Counted from the stretch's first letter, positions 26,207-35,212 are shown. The stretch is 64,000 nucleotides of DNA from Mesorhizobium comanense (GCF_005503535.1 NZ_SCNN01000002.1:186001-250000); one strand, 5' to 3'. Program-made: numbers and translations. The notes: generated from the sequence alone by a model not told the origin.

Positions 26207-27436
26207 TTAGCTGTCGTCTTCGCCCGCGGCGGGTGCGGCCTGTCGGACCGCCTTGCGGCGCAGCAGCTTGGTCAATCTCCAGATGGTCGGGCTGTTCTTG
26301 ACGAAGGCTTTCAGCCTGGCGCCCTGGCGCAGCGCCTGTCCCAGCGCGCGACCCTTGAGCGTCAACGGGACAAGCACCTCGCGGTGCTGCGTTTCCATAT
26401 CGCACCACTGCCGCTTGTAGAGTTCGTCGCCGACGGAGAAATCATAGACCGCGAAGCCGGCCTCGCAGGCGTCCTGGATATTGTCGAAGAACAGAAAGTC
26501 GCCAGGGCTGGTGTGCGCGAGGTCATCCTCGGCGATCGCTCCGAATTCGCAGATCAGGCGCTTGCCCGAAAGACTGGATCCGGTGACGGCGCGCAGCTTG
26601 CCGGCGACCTCCAGCCCATGCAGCACGAAGGGCGGTTTCTCCTCTGCCAGGGCTTGCCCGAACAGGTCCCTGAAAAAGGCGCGTGTGCGCTCGTCGCCGA
26701 AGACATTGGCGATGCCCATCTTGCGGAAGCGGACTTCCTTCATTTCAAAAAACGCGTCGAGCAGCCTCTCCATTTCATCCAGACCACGCGCCTCGATGCG
26801 GCGGTGACTCCCGACGGCGTCGAACTTGCGTGTCTGCGAACGATGCTTCTTGCGTTTGCGCTTGCCGCTTGCGCGCGACAGAAGCGCGTCGAAACCGCCC
26901 GTGAGATCGACGGCCAGCGAAATGTTCGGGCTGGCAAAATGGCGGAGGGACAGAAACGGATTGGCTATGCCGTCCAGGTCCGGCAGCAATCGTTCCAGCG
27001 CGATGAGGTCGATGTCGGGGCGGCCCTTTGCGATCGCCTGGAAAAGCCGGCGCAAAGCCTCGGAGTCCAATCTGGCCAGCCATCGCGGATCGGCGGCGGC
27101 GAAATTACCGTTGGCGTGGCTGCCGCCCATGAAACGGGCGACACGAAACGGGCCGTGCGTCACGACCTCCAGCGCCAGCGCGAGCGCGGGCCTGCCTTCG
27201 ACGTCCAGCGTGGCCACGAGCAGGTCCGGCTGGACGTGCGCGGCCCAGTTGCGGACCCACATCGCGCCCTGAGCCGGCGCGTGAACAGCTGTCCCGCAGA
27301 AGCTCGCATAAGCGGCGAGCCCTTCCTCGGCGGCAACGGAAACCGAAAGCTCGGCGGCTTCCTTCGGCAAGGCGCGTGGCGCGGCTTCGGTCTTCGCCGG
27401 CCGATTGCCGTCAAATGACGCGGCTGCGTCAACCAT
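26207..27436 (-). CDS. CelD/BcsL-like acetyltransferase (FemAB-like GNAT)
   Basis: 409 residues. The central part ASGKRKRKKHRSQTRKFDAVG and C-terminal core LHGLEVAGKLRAVTGSSLSGKRLICEFGAI, SPGDFLFFDNIQDACEAGF and YDFSVGDELYKRQWCD match the acetyltransferase_6 (CelD/BcsL) family found in cellulose and EPS loci. Such proteins are thought to acylate sugars or glycan chains in the cytoplasm. The gene is divergent from the polysaccharide deacetylase, separated by 91 bp. Its place beside EPS genes supports glycan modification, which is inference. Confidence 0.8.
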   Translation of the reverse strand: MVDAAASFDGNRPAKTEAAPRALPKEAAELSVSVAAEEGLAAYASFCGTAVHAPAQGAMWVRNWAAHVQPDLLVATLDVEGRPALALALEVVTHGPFRVARFMGGSHANGNFAAADPRWLARLDSEALRRLFQAIAKGRPDIDLIALERLLPDLDGIANPFLSLRHFASPNISLAVDLTGGFDALLSRASGKRKRKKHRSQTRKFDAVGSHRRIEARGLDEMERLLDAFFEMKEVRFRKMGIANVFGDERTRAFFRDLFGQALAEEKPPFVLHGLEVAGKLRAVTGSSLSGKRLICEFGAIAEDDLAHTSPGDFLFFDNIQDACEAGFAVYDFSVGDELYKRQWCDMETQHREVLVPLTLKGRALGQALRQGARLKAFVKNSPTIWRLTKLLRRKAVRQAAPAAGEDDS

Positions 27437-27527
27437 ACCTCAATCCTTAGGGCGTATTGGTCCCGATTTGGGGGTTCGCTCAGGCGTATTCCGTGCTTGG
27501 ATAAGCCTAGGCGCAAAAGGTGAATGA

Positions 27528-28586
27528 ATGATCGACGGTGGGGAGGCAATCCGGAAACTGGCGCTCAACGTCGCCCGCTATACCGGCCTCGCACCGCTGG
27601 CCAGACCGTTTGTCGGCGGCATAGGCGCCATCCTGATGCTGCACCGCGTGACAGCCACGCCCGAAAAGCCCGACAGCGTCAACCGGCACCTCAACATAGC
27701 GCCCAGCTTCCTCGACGCTGTCATCGCCGACATGAAGGCGGGCGGCTATGCTTTCGTCTCGATGGACGAAGCCGTGGAGCGCATCAAGGCTGGCGGCAAG
27801 GGCGGCCGGTTCGCCACCATCACCGCCGATGACGCCTATCGCGACAACATGACCGAGGCGCTGCCTGTGCTGGAAAAGCATGGTGCGCCGATAACCATCT
27901 ATGTCGCGCCCGGGCTGATCGACGGCACCGCCGATCTGTGGTGGGATGTGGTCGAGGACATTGTCGATGCCTGCGATCGCCTGACCCTGGCGACGCCGGC
28001 CGGATCGACGGTGATCGACTGCACGACCCCACTCAGGAAGCAACAGGCCATCGCCCGGCTGCATACCTACCTGACCACCGAGGTTCCGGAGAAGGAACTG
28101 CGGTCGGTACTGCGCGATCTGGCGAGGTCGAACGGCGTCAGCGCGGATGCTCCGCGTCTGCGCACGTTGATGAATTGGGACGAAATCCGCGCCGTTGCAG
28201 GACATCCGCTGGTCACGATCGGCGCCCATACGGTGAACCACTGCAATCTCAAACGCCTTTCCGAGGCTGATGCCCGGCACGAGACCGACGCCGTGAAGGG
28301 CATATTGAAGACCAGGCTCGGCATCGAACCGCGCCACTTCGCCTATCCCTATGGCTATGCCAGCGCCGTTGGCTGCCGGGAAGTCGGCTTTGCCCGCGAC
28401 GCCGGCTACGTTTCCGCCGTCACGACCCGTCATGGCGTGCTGCGTGCCGAGCACGCCGGATTTCTGCATGCCTTGCCCCGCATCTCGGTCAACGGCCGCT
28501 ACCAGAGCCTGGCCCACATCCGCACCATGCTCTCGGGCGTGACGACGCCGCTGGCCAATGCCGGCAAGATGGTCGTCACTGTCTGA
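27528..28586 (+). CDS. Polysaccharide deacetylase (NodB homology) with altered first motif
   Basis: 352 residues. The NodB-homology domain spans about 35-330. Motif 1, normally TFDDG, is here ITADDAYRDN (Asp101 and Asp102 kept; Phe and Gly replaced). The zinc-binding H-x3-H motif is present in TIGAHTVNHCNL near residues 229-233. Motif 3 may be ISAYPYG-like HFAYPYGYASAVG, a common variant. There is no signal peptide, so action is cytoplasmic or on lipid-linked intermediates. It would remove acetyl groups from sugars of the EPS or a related polymer. Confidence 0.83.
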   Translation: MIDGGEAIRKLALNVARYTGLAPLARPFVGGIGAILMLHRVTATPEKPDSVNRHLNIAPSFLDAVIADMKAGGYAFVSMDEAVERIKAGGKGGRFATITADDAYRDNMTEALPVLEKHGAPITIYVAPGLIDGTADLWWDVVEDIVDACDRLTLATPAGSTVIDCTTPLRKQQAIARLHTYLTTEVPEKELRSVLRDLARSNGVSADAPRLRTLMNWDEIRAVAGHPLVTIGAHTVNHCNLKRLSEADARHETDAVKGILKTRLGIEPRHFAYPYGYASAVGCREVGFARDAGYVSAVTTRHGVLRAEHAGFLHALPRISVNGRYQSLAHIRTMLSGVTTPLANAGKMVVTV

Positions 28587-28622
28587 GAACTGCTTCCCTA
28601 TCGACCAAACGTCGGCGGATTG

Positions 28623-29027
28623 TCAGCATTTGTGGAAGTAGCGGTAGGTGTCCGGAGCGCTCATCCATTTGAAATCCGACGTCAGGCCGCCATGGGCCTT
28701 TATCCAGCCCCTGATGTCCGAGGCGTAGGCGTTCCACAGGACGCCGGTCATGTCGGTGCGATGCGCCAGATGGAATCCGAAACTCGCCGCCGGCATCACG
28801 CAGATGCGGCTGCGTGGGATGTAACCCAGCAGCACCGTGCAGGCGGACTGGCACTTGCCGACAATGCGCACATTGACGCCGCGCGCCGCGAGCGCCTTCC
28901 AGCGCTGGCTGTAGGCGGCGACGCTGCCGCCATGGGCATCCGAGACGTCGATGGTTTCGGCCGCCGCGATCGAGGCCGCACACAAGCTGCAAAGAAGAAG
29001 CAGCCCCGCGAACATCCTTATCGGCAT
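28623..29027 (-). CDS. Secreted small protein with ClpP-like serine motif
   Basis: 134 residues. A signal peptide (MFAGLLLLCSLCAASIAAAE, cleavage near 24) precedes a small alpha/beta domain: VNVRIVGKCQSACTVLLGY, in which the serine lies where periplasmic ClpP-like proteins carry their nucleophile, and CVMPAASFGFHLAHRTD with a possible catalytic histidine. Four cysteines of the mature part could form disulfides. Related rhizobial proteins are uncharacterised. It is convergent with the deacetylase gene, 36 bp apart, with no operon partner. Confidence 0.68.
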   Translation of the reverse strand: MPIRMFAGLLLLCSLCAASIAAAETIDVSDAHGGSVAAYSQRWKALAARGVNVRIVGKCQSACTVLLGYIPRSRICVMPAASFGFHLAHRTDMTGVLWNAYASDIRGWIKAHGGLTSDFKWMSAPDTYRYFHKC

Positions 29028-29133
29028 GACGGCCCCCGCTAGCGGATGCCGTCACATTAGCCTGAAGTCCGTTTGCGGCTGAATCACGTTCTTGTTTTCA
29101 GCCTTGCGGAGGGGACGATTGGAAGCGTTCCGC

Positions 29134-29352
29134 TCACCCCTTGGAGCGCGGCGGCTCCAGCATCAGCCACTTTATGATGCCCATCGCCGGCAGCACCCAC
29201 AGAAGGCCGCTGAGCAGGAAGAACAGGAAATGCACCCAGGCCCCGGATTCCGAGAGGCGGGCGACCGCGAAGATCGACGCAACCAGCGCATAGACGATGA
29301 CCAGCGCCACCAGCAGGAACATCCCGATCAGTTTCTTCAGGCGAATGGACAT
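29134..29352 (-). CDS. DUF2842 small membrane protein
   Basis: 72 residues with two membrane helices (GMFLLVALVIVYALVASIFAV and VHFLFFLLSGLLWVLPAMGII) and the conserved WxxPxxxxIKWM-like end LPAMGIIKWLMLEPPR. This is the DUF2842 pattern of alphaproteobacteria. Its function is unknown. It is divergent from ctaA, a neighbour seen in other Rhizobiales, so a link to cytochrome oxidase assembly is possible. Confidence 0.82.
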   Translation of the reverse strand: MSIRLKKLIGMFLLVALVIVYALVASIFAVARLSESGAWVHFLFFLLSGLLWVLPAMGIIKWLMLEPPRSKG

Positions 29353-29411
29353 TGGGCGGCCTCGTTGATGGCTATCGCTTAGGCCGAACGCGGGGCACGC
29401 GCAACCCGGGA

Positions 29412-29442
29412 CGGGCGGCGCGACGGCGTGCCGCGCCGCCCG
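29412..29442. repeat. GC-rich 11-bp inverted repeat between DUF2842 and ctaA
   Basis: CGGGCGGCGCG (29412-29422) and CGCGCCGCCCG (29432-29442) with a 9-base loop. It lies between divergent start codons and lacks a T-run, so it is not a terminator. Its role is unknown. Confidence 0.5.
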
Positions 29443-29505
29443 GACTTGCCAGCGCGGGTGCGATGGTCCACCAATCCGCCGATTTCAAACATGCTGGAAT
29501 AACCG

Positions 29506-30666
29506 ATGGCCGCCATATCAGCTGCCGCGCCTTATCAGGCCCGCGACCGTGACCTGCAAAACCGGGCTCTTGTGCGCGCCTGGCTCTACATTGTGCTCCT
29601 GGTGCTGTTCGGGCTGGTCCTGGTCGGCGGCTCCACCCGTCTGACCGGCTCGGGCCTGTCGATCACCCAATGGCAACCGGTTCATGGCGTCATCCCGCCG
29701 CTCAACGACGCCGAATGGCAGGAAGAGTTCCAGCGCTACCAGCAGATCCCGCAATATACCGAAATCAACAAGGGCATGAGCGTCGACGACTTCAAGTCGA
29801 TCTTCTGGTGGGAGTGGGCGCACCGCATCCTGGCGCGCAGCGTCGGTGTCGTCTTCGCCTTGCCGCTGCTGTTTTTCTGGGCGACGCGCCGTATCGAAAG
29901 AGGCTTGGGGCTCAAGCTCGTCGGCATTCTGGCGCTCGGCGGGCTGCAGGGCGCAATCGGCTGGTGGATGGTGGCCTCGGGGCTGGTCGATCGCGTCTCG
30001 GTCAGCCAGTACCGGCTGGCGACGCATCTGACGCTCGCCGCGTTGATCTTCACCGCGACCATGGTGGTGGCACGGGGGCTGGCGCCGCATTCGGAGCCGG
30101 CGGCCGACCGCTCCACGCAGCGGCTTGCCGGCTTCATCGTGCTGCTCGCGCTGGTCCAGATCTATCTCGGCGGGCTCGTCGCCGGGCTTCATGCCGGTCT
30201 GTCCTACAACACCTGGCCGCTGATGGATGGTCAGGTGATCCCGGCCGACCTGCTGCTCCTGAAGCCCGCCTGGCTGAACTTCTTCGAGAATCCGAAGACC
30301 GTGCAGTTCGTGCACAGGATCGGCGCCTATGCGCTCTTTGCCGTGGCGCTTTGGCATATGATCGCCGTCTTGCGGCACATGCCCGGCAGCACCCATGCCC
30401 GCCGGGCCTTGCTTCTGTTCCTTATGGTTGTCGTTCAGGCCACGATCGGCATCAGCACGCTCCTGATGCAGGTGCCGCTGCACCTGGCGTTGACCCATCA
30501 GGGCTTTGCTCTGGTGCTGCTTGGCTTCGCTGCCGCGCACTGGCGCGGCACCAAGTGCGCCTATCCTTTACCGACGCGCCCACCTATGAAGCGGAGATAC
30601 GTGCTACTTATTGGCTTCTGCCTGTCATTCCTGGCGACCGCAATACGCCTAGCTCTGCAGGGCTGA
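29506..30666 (+). CDS. ctaA: Heme A synthase CtaA (COX15 type)
   Basis: 386 residues with eight membrane helices of the COX15/CtaA family. Key segments are [23 protein letters not shown], with the conserved Glu/His region [36 protein letters not shown] and [13 protein letters not shown], and [10 protein letters not shown] near the end; these contain the heme-ligating histidines. It converts heme O to heme A in the inner membrane for aa3-type oxidase. The last roughly 35 residues (after AAHWRGTKC) include an extra hydrophobic segment, [20 protein letters not shown], beyond the usual end of the family. A 3' frameshift or natural extension could explain it. Confidence 0.93.
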   Translation: MAAISAAAPYQARDRDLQNRALVRAWLYIVLLVLFGLVLVGGSTRLTGSGLSITQWQPVHGVIPPLNDAEWQEEFQRYQQIPQYTEINKGMSVDDFKSIFWWEWAHRILARSVGVVFALPLLFFWATRRIERGLGLKLVGILALGGLQGAIGWWMVASGLVDRVSVSQYRLATHLTLAALIFTATMVVARGLAPHSEPAADRSTQRLAGFIVLLALVQIYLGGLVAGLHAGLSYNTWPLMDGQVIPADLLLLKPAWLNFFENPKTVQFVHRIGAYALFAVALWHMIAVLRHMPGSTHARRALLLFLMVVVQATIGISTLLMQVPLHLALTHQGFALVLLGFAAAHWRGTKCAYPLPTRPPMKRRYVLLIGFCLSFLATAIRLALQG

Positions 30667-30673
30667 CCGCCTC

Positions 30674-30997
30674 TTACATCGAGAACAAATGCGACTGGCT
30701 GGTTGGTTGGCCGTCGAATTCCGCTTGGCGCGACGCGGCGGCGGAATTCGTGGACTGGTCCTGAGCGGCCTTGGCGGCTTTTTCGGCGTCTGCTGCCTTG
30801 AGCGCGTCGAGCTTTGCCTGAGCGGTGGCGATGTCCTGCTGTATCTGGGCTGCCTGAACCTGATCCTTGACCGCCTTGGCCTGGTCTTCCAGGTCCTGGA
30901 TCTGCTTTTCGAGGGCAGCCTCCTGAGCTGCGTTGCTCGAGGCGCTGGACGAGGAATACTGGGTGGTTGAGGAGGAGCCCGAGATCGCGCTGACCAT
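30674..30997 (-). CDS. Small Ser/Ala/Gln-rich coiled-coil protein
   Basis: 107 residues without a signal peptide. A serine-rich N-terminus (GSSSTTQYSSSSASS) leads into a continuous heptad-rich helix (about 24-80, EKQIQDLEDQAKAVKDQV onward) and a short disordered tail. It somewhat resembles FlxA-like or structural coiled-coil proteins, but no family can be assigned with confidence. The gene stands alone, convergent with ctaA, with 7 bp between the stops. Confidence 0.6.
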   Translation of the reverse strand: MVSAISGSSSTTQYSSSSASSNAAQEAALEKQIQDLEDQAKAVKDQVQAAQIQQDIATAQAKLDALKAADAEKAAKAAQDQSTNSAAASRQAEFDGQPTSQSHLFSM

Positions 30998-31076
30998 GAC
31001 AAGTCCTTGGTGGGAGCCAGGACAAATCAGTAGCCGATCATGGTGAACAGGCAGTTACCGCCGGCGCTCGCCGAAG

Positions 31077-31916
31077 TCAGAAATGCGCCCGCACCGACCG
31101 GACCGCCGCCGCGATCGACAATTCGCGGGTTTCGTCTTTCTCGTTCTTGCCTTCATGGTGCCAGGATGAGGAAAGGCAGCCCCAGGCGAAGGCGTGGTCG
31201 AGGATGGAAGCCGGCGTCTGGCCGAGTGTCCTGGCAAAGACTTCCGCCATCTGGGCGATCCGCTCGGGGTCGCTGCAGATCTCGTCATGGCCGGGCGCGT
31301 TGTAGAACATGTTCGCCGCGTCGAAACCGGGATCTCCGAGGATACCCTTAGGGTCGATCGCCAGCCAGCCGCGTGGTCCATGCAGGATGTTTTCATGGTG
31401 CAGGTCGCCATGCAGCGGCCGAATGTCGTGCGGATTGTCCAGCAGCCGATCGGCGATAGCAGCGGCTTCGACATAAATACTTGCGACAGCCTCGTCGCGA
31501 TCCGCCGCTGCCTTCCTGAACAGGCTGGCATAGCGCTCCCTGAGCGGTTGAAACTCGCGCGGAAAGGGGTCTTTCCCGGGCGAGAACAGTTTGACCATCA
31601 CATCCGCGGCGATGCTGGTGGCGGCATCGTCGCCGTCCTCGGCAAGAACATGCGACAGCATTCGCTCGCCCGCATATTCGAGCAGCATCGAGTGGCCGTC
31701 ACGCCCCAGCAACCGCACCGCGCCTTCGCCGCGCCGCCAGGCCAGGAAATGCTCGCCGCGCAGTTCGTCGGCGACATCGTCGAAAGGCTTCAGCGCCTTG
31801 ACCACGGCAGGTGAGCCGTCCTCGCGCCGCACCTTCCAGATGCGGCTCGAAAAGGTCTCTGCAATGAGTTCGGGAGCGCTGACCTTCCAGCGTGCTGGAA
31901 ATGCCGGTGCGTCCAT
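31077..31916 (-). CDS. APH(6)/hydroxyurea-phosphotransferase-like small-molecule kinase
   Basis: 279 residues. The aminoglycoside/hydroxyurea resistance kinase pattern is clear: VVKALKPFDD (ATP-binding lysine), LHGDLHHENIL (catalytic Asp in HGDxHxxN) and AIDPKGILGDPGFDAANMFY (metal-binding Asp). APH(6) enzymes such as StrB phosphorylate streptomycin; chromosomal relatives often have other or unknown substrates, so resistance should not be assumed. Its ATG overlaps the argC stop by one base (TGATG), so it is co-translated with argC, an unexpected partner. Confidence 0.82.
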   Translation of the reverse strand: MDAPAFPARWKVSAPELIAETFSSRIWKVRREDGSPAVVKALKPFDDVADELRGEHFLAWRRGEGAVRLLGRDGHSMLLEYAGERMLSHVLAEDGDDAATSIAADVMVKLFSPGKDPFPREFQPLRERYASLFRKAAADRDEAVASIYVEAAAIADRLLDNPHDIRPLHGDLHHENILHGPRGWLAIDPKGILGDPGFDAANMFYNAPGHDEICSDPERIAQMAEVFARTLGQTPASILDHAFAWGCLSSSWHHEGKNEKDETRELSIAAAVRSVRAHF

Positions 31917-32842
31917 CAAAGACCGAGCATCAGGTCCATGTTCTGGACGGCGGCGCCAGAAGCACCCTTGCCGAGATTGTCGTAGACCGCCAGCAGCAGC
32001 GCCTGCGCGCGTTTGTCGTTGGCGAAGACATAGACCTTCATGCGGTTGGTGCCGTTATAGGCCTCGGGATCGATCTCCGGCACGCGTTCCAGATGCGCAT
32101 AGGGGGCCACCTCGACCACGCCGCCCTTGATCGCGGCGAAATGGTCCGCGATGGCCGCGTGGAGTTCGGCGCCCGTCGGCACACGGTCGAGCCCGCCGAG
32201 TTGCAGCGGCACAACGGTGATCATGCCCTGGGCGAAATTGCCGACCGCAGGCTGCATGATCGGATCATGCGAGAGCTTCGCATAGGCCCTGAGTTCCGGC
32301 ACGTGCTTGTGCTGCAGGGTCAGGCCATAGGGCAGGAATTCCGAGGCGTCTTCGCCTTTGGCGACGTAGTCCTCGATCATCGGACGACCACCGCCCGAAT
32401 AACCCGAAATGCCGTTGACGGTGATCGGGAAATCGGCGGGCAGCAGGCCTGACGTGACCAGCGGACGCAGTGTCGCGATCGGCCCCTGTGGCCAGCAGCC
32501 GGGGTTGGCGATGCGTTTGGCCGAGGCGATCTTCCTGCCCTGGTCCTTATCCATTTCGGCGAAGCCGTATTCCCAGCCTTCGGCCACGCGATGCGCGGTC
32601 GAGGCATCTATGACCTTGGTGGTGTCATTGGCGATCAGCGAGACGCTCTCCTTGGCCGCATCGTCCGGCAGGCACAGGATCGCGATATCGGCGGCATTGA
32701 GGAATTCGGCGCGAGCCGCTGTTTCCTTGCGGCGCTCCGCCGGGATGGAAATGATCTCCAGGTCGCCGCGCTCGGCAAGCAGCGCCCGGATCTGCAGGCC
32801 GGTTGTTCCGTGCTCGCCGTCGATGAAGATTTTCGGTTTCAT
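31916..32842 (-). CDS. argC: N-acetyl-gamma-glutamyl-phosphate reductase (short type)
   Basis: 308 residues, the short ArgC type. The N-terminal NADP fold (KIFIDGEHGTTGLQI) is followed by the catalytic cysteine Cys116 in ANPGCWPQG and SGYSGGGRPMIEDY. It reduces N-acetylglutamyl phosphate in arginine synthesis in the cytoplasm. It follows speB by 30 bp, so arginine synthesis and agmatine breakdown may share a transcript, and it overlaps the kinase gene by one base. Confidence 0.95.
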   Translation of the reverse strand: MKPKIFIDGEHGTTGLQIRALLAERGDLEIISIPAERRKETAARAEFLNAADIAILCLPDDAAKESVSLIANDTTKVIDASTAHRVAEGWEYGFAEMDKDQGRKIASAKRIANPGCWPQGPIATLRPLVTSGLLPADFPITVNGISGYSGGGRPMIEDYVAKGEDASEFLPYGLTLQHKHVPELRAYAKLSHDPIMQPAVGNFAQGMITVVPLQLGGLDRVPTGAELHAAIADHFAAIKGGVVEVAPYAHLERVPEIDPEAYNGTNRMKVYVFANDKRAQALLLAVYDNLGKGASGAAVQNMDLMLGL

Positions 32843-32872
32843 GACCTGATCAAATTCCCTGAAATTCCAAGA

Positions 32873-33880
32873 CTATATGCCGTGACCGTGATTCACCGCG
32901 GCACCATTGTGATTGCCGTTGTTGAGCTCTTCCTGCCGTGCCTTGCGCTCGGCCAGCAGGCCGAGATACTGCATGGCCACCATCGAGCCGGCAATCGCCG
33001 TTATATCGGCGTGATCATAGGCCGGTGCAACCTCCACGACGTCGGCGCCGACAATATCGATCTGGTTGAGCTGGCGTAGCGTCGACAGGATCTTCGCCGA
33101 GGAGGGACCGCCGGCGACCGGCGTGCCGGTTCCTGGCGCGTAGGCCGGGTCGAGGCAGTCGATGTCGAAGGTCAGATATGTCTTCTTGCCGCCGGTGCGG
33201 TCGACGATGGCATAGGCAATGTCGGACGCCCGCATTTCCTCGATTTCGTGGCCGTAGAGGATCTTGATGCCGAACGTGTCCGGCGCGTGGGTGCGGATGC
33301 CGATCTGGATCGAGCGATCGGGATCGATAATGCCCTCGTTGACGGCGCGGCCCACGAAGGAGCCATGGTCGATGCGCTTGCCGTCATCGGGCCAGGTGTC
33401 CTGATGCGCGTCGAACTGCACCAGCGCCAGCGGCCCGTGGATGGCGGCGTGCGCCTTGAGCAACGGCCAGGTGACGAAATGGTCGCCGCCGAGCGTCAAA
33501 AGGAACGCCCCCGATTTCAGGATCTTCGCCGCCTCGCGCTCGATCGCGCCGGGTGTCTTCTGGTGATTGCCCGAATCGAGCAGGCAATCGCCATAGTCGA
33601 CGACGGCCAGATGCTCGAACAGGTCGCGCGAGAACGGGTATTGCGGGTCGTTGTCGAGGATCGCCGAGGCGCGGCGGATCGCCTGCGGCCCGAATCGCGC
33701 GCCGGGCCGGTTGGTGACGGCGGCGTCGAAGGGGATGCCCCACACGACCGCGTCCGCGCCCTTCACGTCCTTGGTGTATTTGCGCCGCATGAACGACAGC
33801 GCGCCGGAATAGGTCGGCTCAAGGGCGCCGCCCGTCTTGGAGCGGGCGGTGAAGGCGTGGTCGATGTTCTTGGTCGCCAT
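32873..33880 (-). CDS. speB: Agmatinase / ureohydrolase
   Basis: 335 residues of the ureohydrolase fold. The binuclear Mn ligands are visible: LGGDHF, QFDAHQDTWPD (family motif D-A-H-x-D) and TFDIDCLDPAYAPGTGTPVAGG. N-terminal FMRRKYTKDVKGADAVVWGIPFD fits the agmatinase branch rather than arginase. It hydrolyses agmatine to putrescine and urea; related guanidino substrates remain possible. The C-terminal tail is rich in Asn and His (NNGNHNGAAVNHGHGI), which is unusual. It is the first gene of an argC operon and is divergent from the acyltransferase gene. Confidence 0.9.
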   Translation of the reverse strand: MATKNIDHAFTARSKTGGALEPTYSGALSFMRRKYTKDVKGADAVVWGIPFDAAVTNRPGARFGPQAIRRASAILDNDPQYPFSRDLFEHLAVVDYGDCLLDSGNHQKTPGAIEREAAKILKSGAFLLTLGGDHFVTWPLLKAHAAIHGPLALVQFDAHQDTWPDDGKRIDHGSFVGRAVNEGIIDPDRSIQIGIRTHAPDTFGIKILYGHEIEEMRASDIAYAIVDRTGGKKTYLTFDIDCLDPAYAPGTGTPVAGGPSSAKILSTLRQLNQIDIVGADVVEVAPAYDHADITAIAGSMVAMQYLGLLAERKARQEELNNGNHNGAAVNHGHGI

Positions 33881-34003
33881 TACTGGTCCTCGTTTTCATC
33901 GGGGTGCAACAACTACAGAACCGGCATGGAAGATGCCAGTCACAGCTTGGGGAGACGAAACGGCGCCGCCCGGGTGCCACGGCAAGACAGGATTTGTACC
34001 ATC

Positions 34004-35212
34004 ATGACGCAGACCGCGTTTCTTAATCCGTCCGATGCCGTGGTGTCGACCCACGCCGGCACGATAGCAGGCGAGCGCTTCCAGGTTCTCGATTCGTGGC
34101 GCGGCATCTGTGCGCTGCTTGTGGCGCTGTTTCATTTCCCCACCGCTTCTGTGATCTCGCAGAGCGCCTTCATTGGTTCGTCCTACCTTTTCGTCGACTT
34201 CTTCTTTGTCCTGTCCGGCTTTGTCATCGCCAGCAGCTATGGCAGCAGGCTGAACCAGCCTGACCAGGTCGCCCGCTTCGCGCTGGTGCGTTTCGGCCGC
34301 ATCTACCCGCTGCATCTCTTCATGCTCGCGGCTTTCGCGGGATTCGAGCTGCTGCGTTTGATGCTGCCGCAGTTGCATGGTACCGGCGCCGCGCCCTTCA
34401 CCGGTGGTTTCGATCTGAGGAGCCTGGTCGCCAATCTGCTTCTGCTGCAGGGCATGGGCTTCGAACATCAGCTGACCTGGAATGCGCCGAGCTGGAGCAT
34501 TTCGGCCGAGTTCTTCGCCTACCTCCTGTTCGCGGCCGTGGTGTTCGTTGCCGGGGCACGCGCCTGGGTATGGTTCGTTGCCGCCGCCGTCACCGCGCCG
34601 CTGTTCCTGCTTGGCTTCTCCACGCATCATATGGATGTGTCCTACGATTTCGGCTTCATCCGTTGTCTCTACGGTTTTTCGCTGGGCGCACTGTTGGCCT
34701 GGTTTCAGCATGATTCCATTGCAAGGGCGCGACAGGCTCTCGCCAGGAACGGTGCGCGCATGGACTGGACCCTTGCCGAGATCGTCATGGTGGCGGTCAT
34801 CGTCCTGTTCGTCTCGCTGGCGGGCGACAATGATCTCGGGATCGCGGCGCCGCTGGTCTTTGTGCTGGCGCTGTTCCTGTTCGCCCATGAAGGCGGCTGG
34901 ATTTCCGCCTTGCTGAGGACGCCGTTCATGCTGACGCTCGGCGCGCTGTCCTACTCGATCTACATGGTCCACATCTTCGTCCAGGCGCGGCTCATCAACA
35001 TCGCCGGGCTCGTCGAGCGCAAGCTCGGCGTCGGCCTTGTCGGCGACTTCATGCTGCGCGGCCAGCCGGCGACGGGCTTCGGCAATGGCTGGGCAGGCAC
35101 CGCGGCGATCATTGTCATGTTCGCTGCCACCATTGCCGTTTCATGGGCGACCTGGCGGCTGATCGAAATGCCGGCAATGGCCTGGTTTCGCCGGCTGTCC
35201 AAGCGCATCTGA
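34004..35212 (+). CDS. Acyltransferase family 3 (OafA/ExoZ-like)
   Basis: 402 residues, about ten membrane helices. The family motif is near residue 30 (LDSWRGICALLVALFHFP), followed by YLFVDFFFVLSGFVIA and RFGRIYPLHLFML, and NAPSWSISAEFFAY. Such inner-membrane enzymes O-acylate surface polysaccharides (OafA, ExoZ, NodX types). ATG 34004 is chosen; the frame is open to 33248 but antiparallel to speB. No glycan gene is adjacent, and 95 bp separate it from the GDPD gene. Confidence 0.87.
   Translation: MTQTAFLNPSDAVVSTHAGTIAGERFQVLDSWRGICALLVALFHFPTASVISQSAFIGSSYLFVDFFFVLSGFVIASSYGSRLNQPDQVARFALVRFGRIYPLHLFMLAAFAGFELLRLMLPQLHGTGAAPFTGGFDLRSLVANLLLLQGMGFEHQLTWNAPSWSISAEFFAYLLFAAVVFVAGARAWVWFVAAAVTAPLFLLGFSTHHMDVSYDFGFIRCLYGFSLGALLAWFQHDSIARARQALARNGARMDWTLAEIVMVAVIVLFVSLAGDNDLGIAAPLVFVLALFLFAHEGGWISALLRTPFMLTLGALSYSIYMVHIFVQARLINIAGLVERKLGVGLVGDFMLRGQPATGFGNGWAGTAAIIVMFAATIAVSWATWRLIEMPAMAWFRRLSKRI

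Noticed and set aside
31077..31916. Annotation as a streptomycin resistance gene
   Set aside because: The kinase motifs fit the APH(6) family, but a chromosomal copy coupled to argC is not evidence of resistance.
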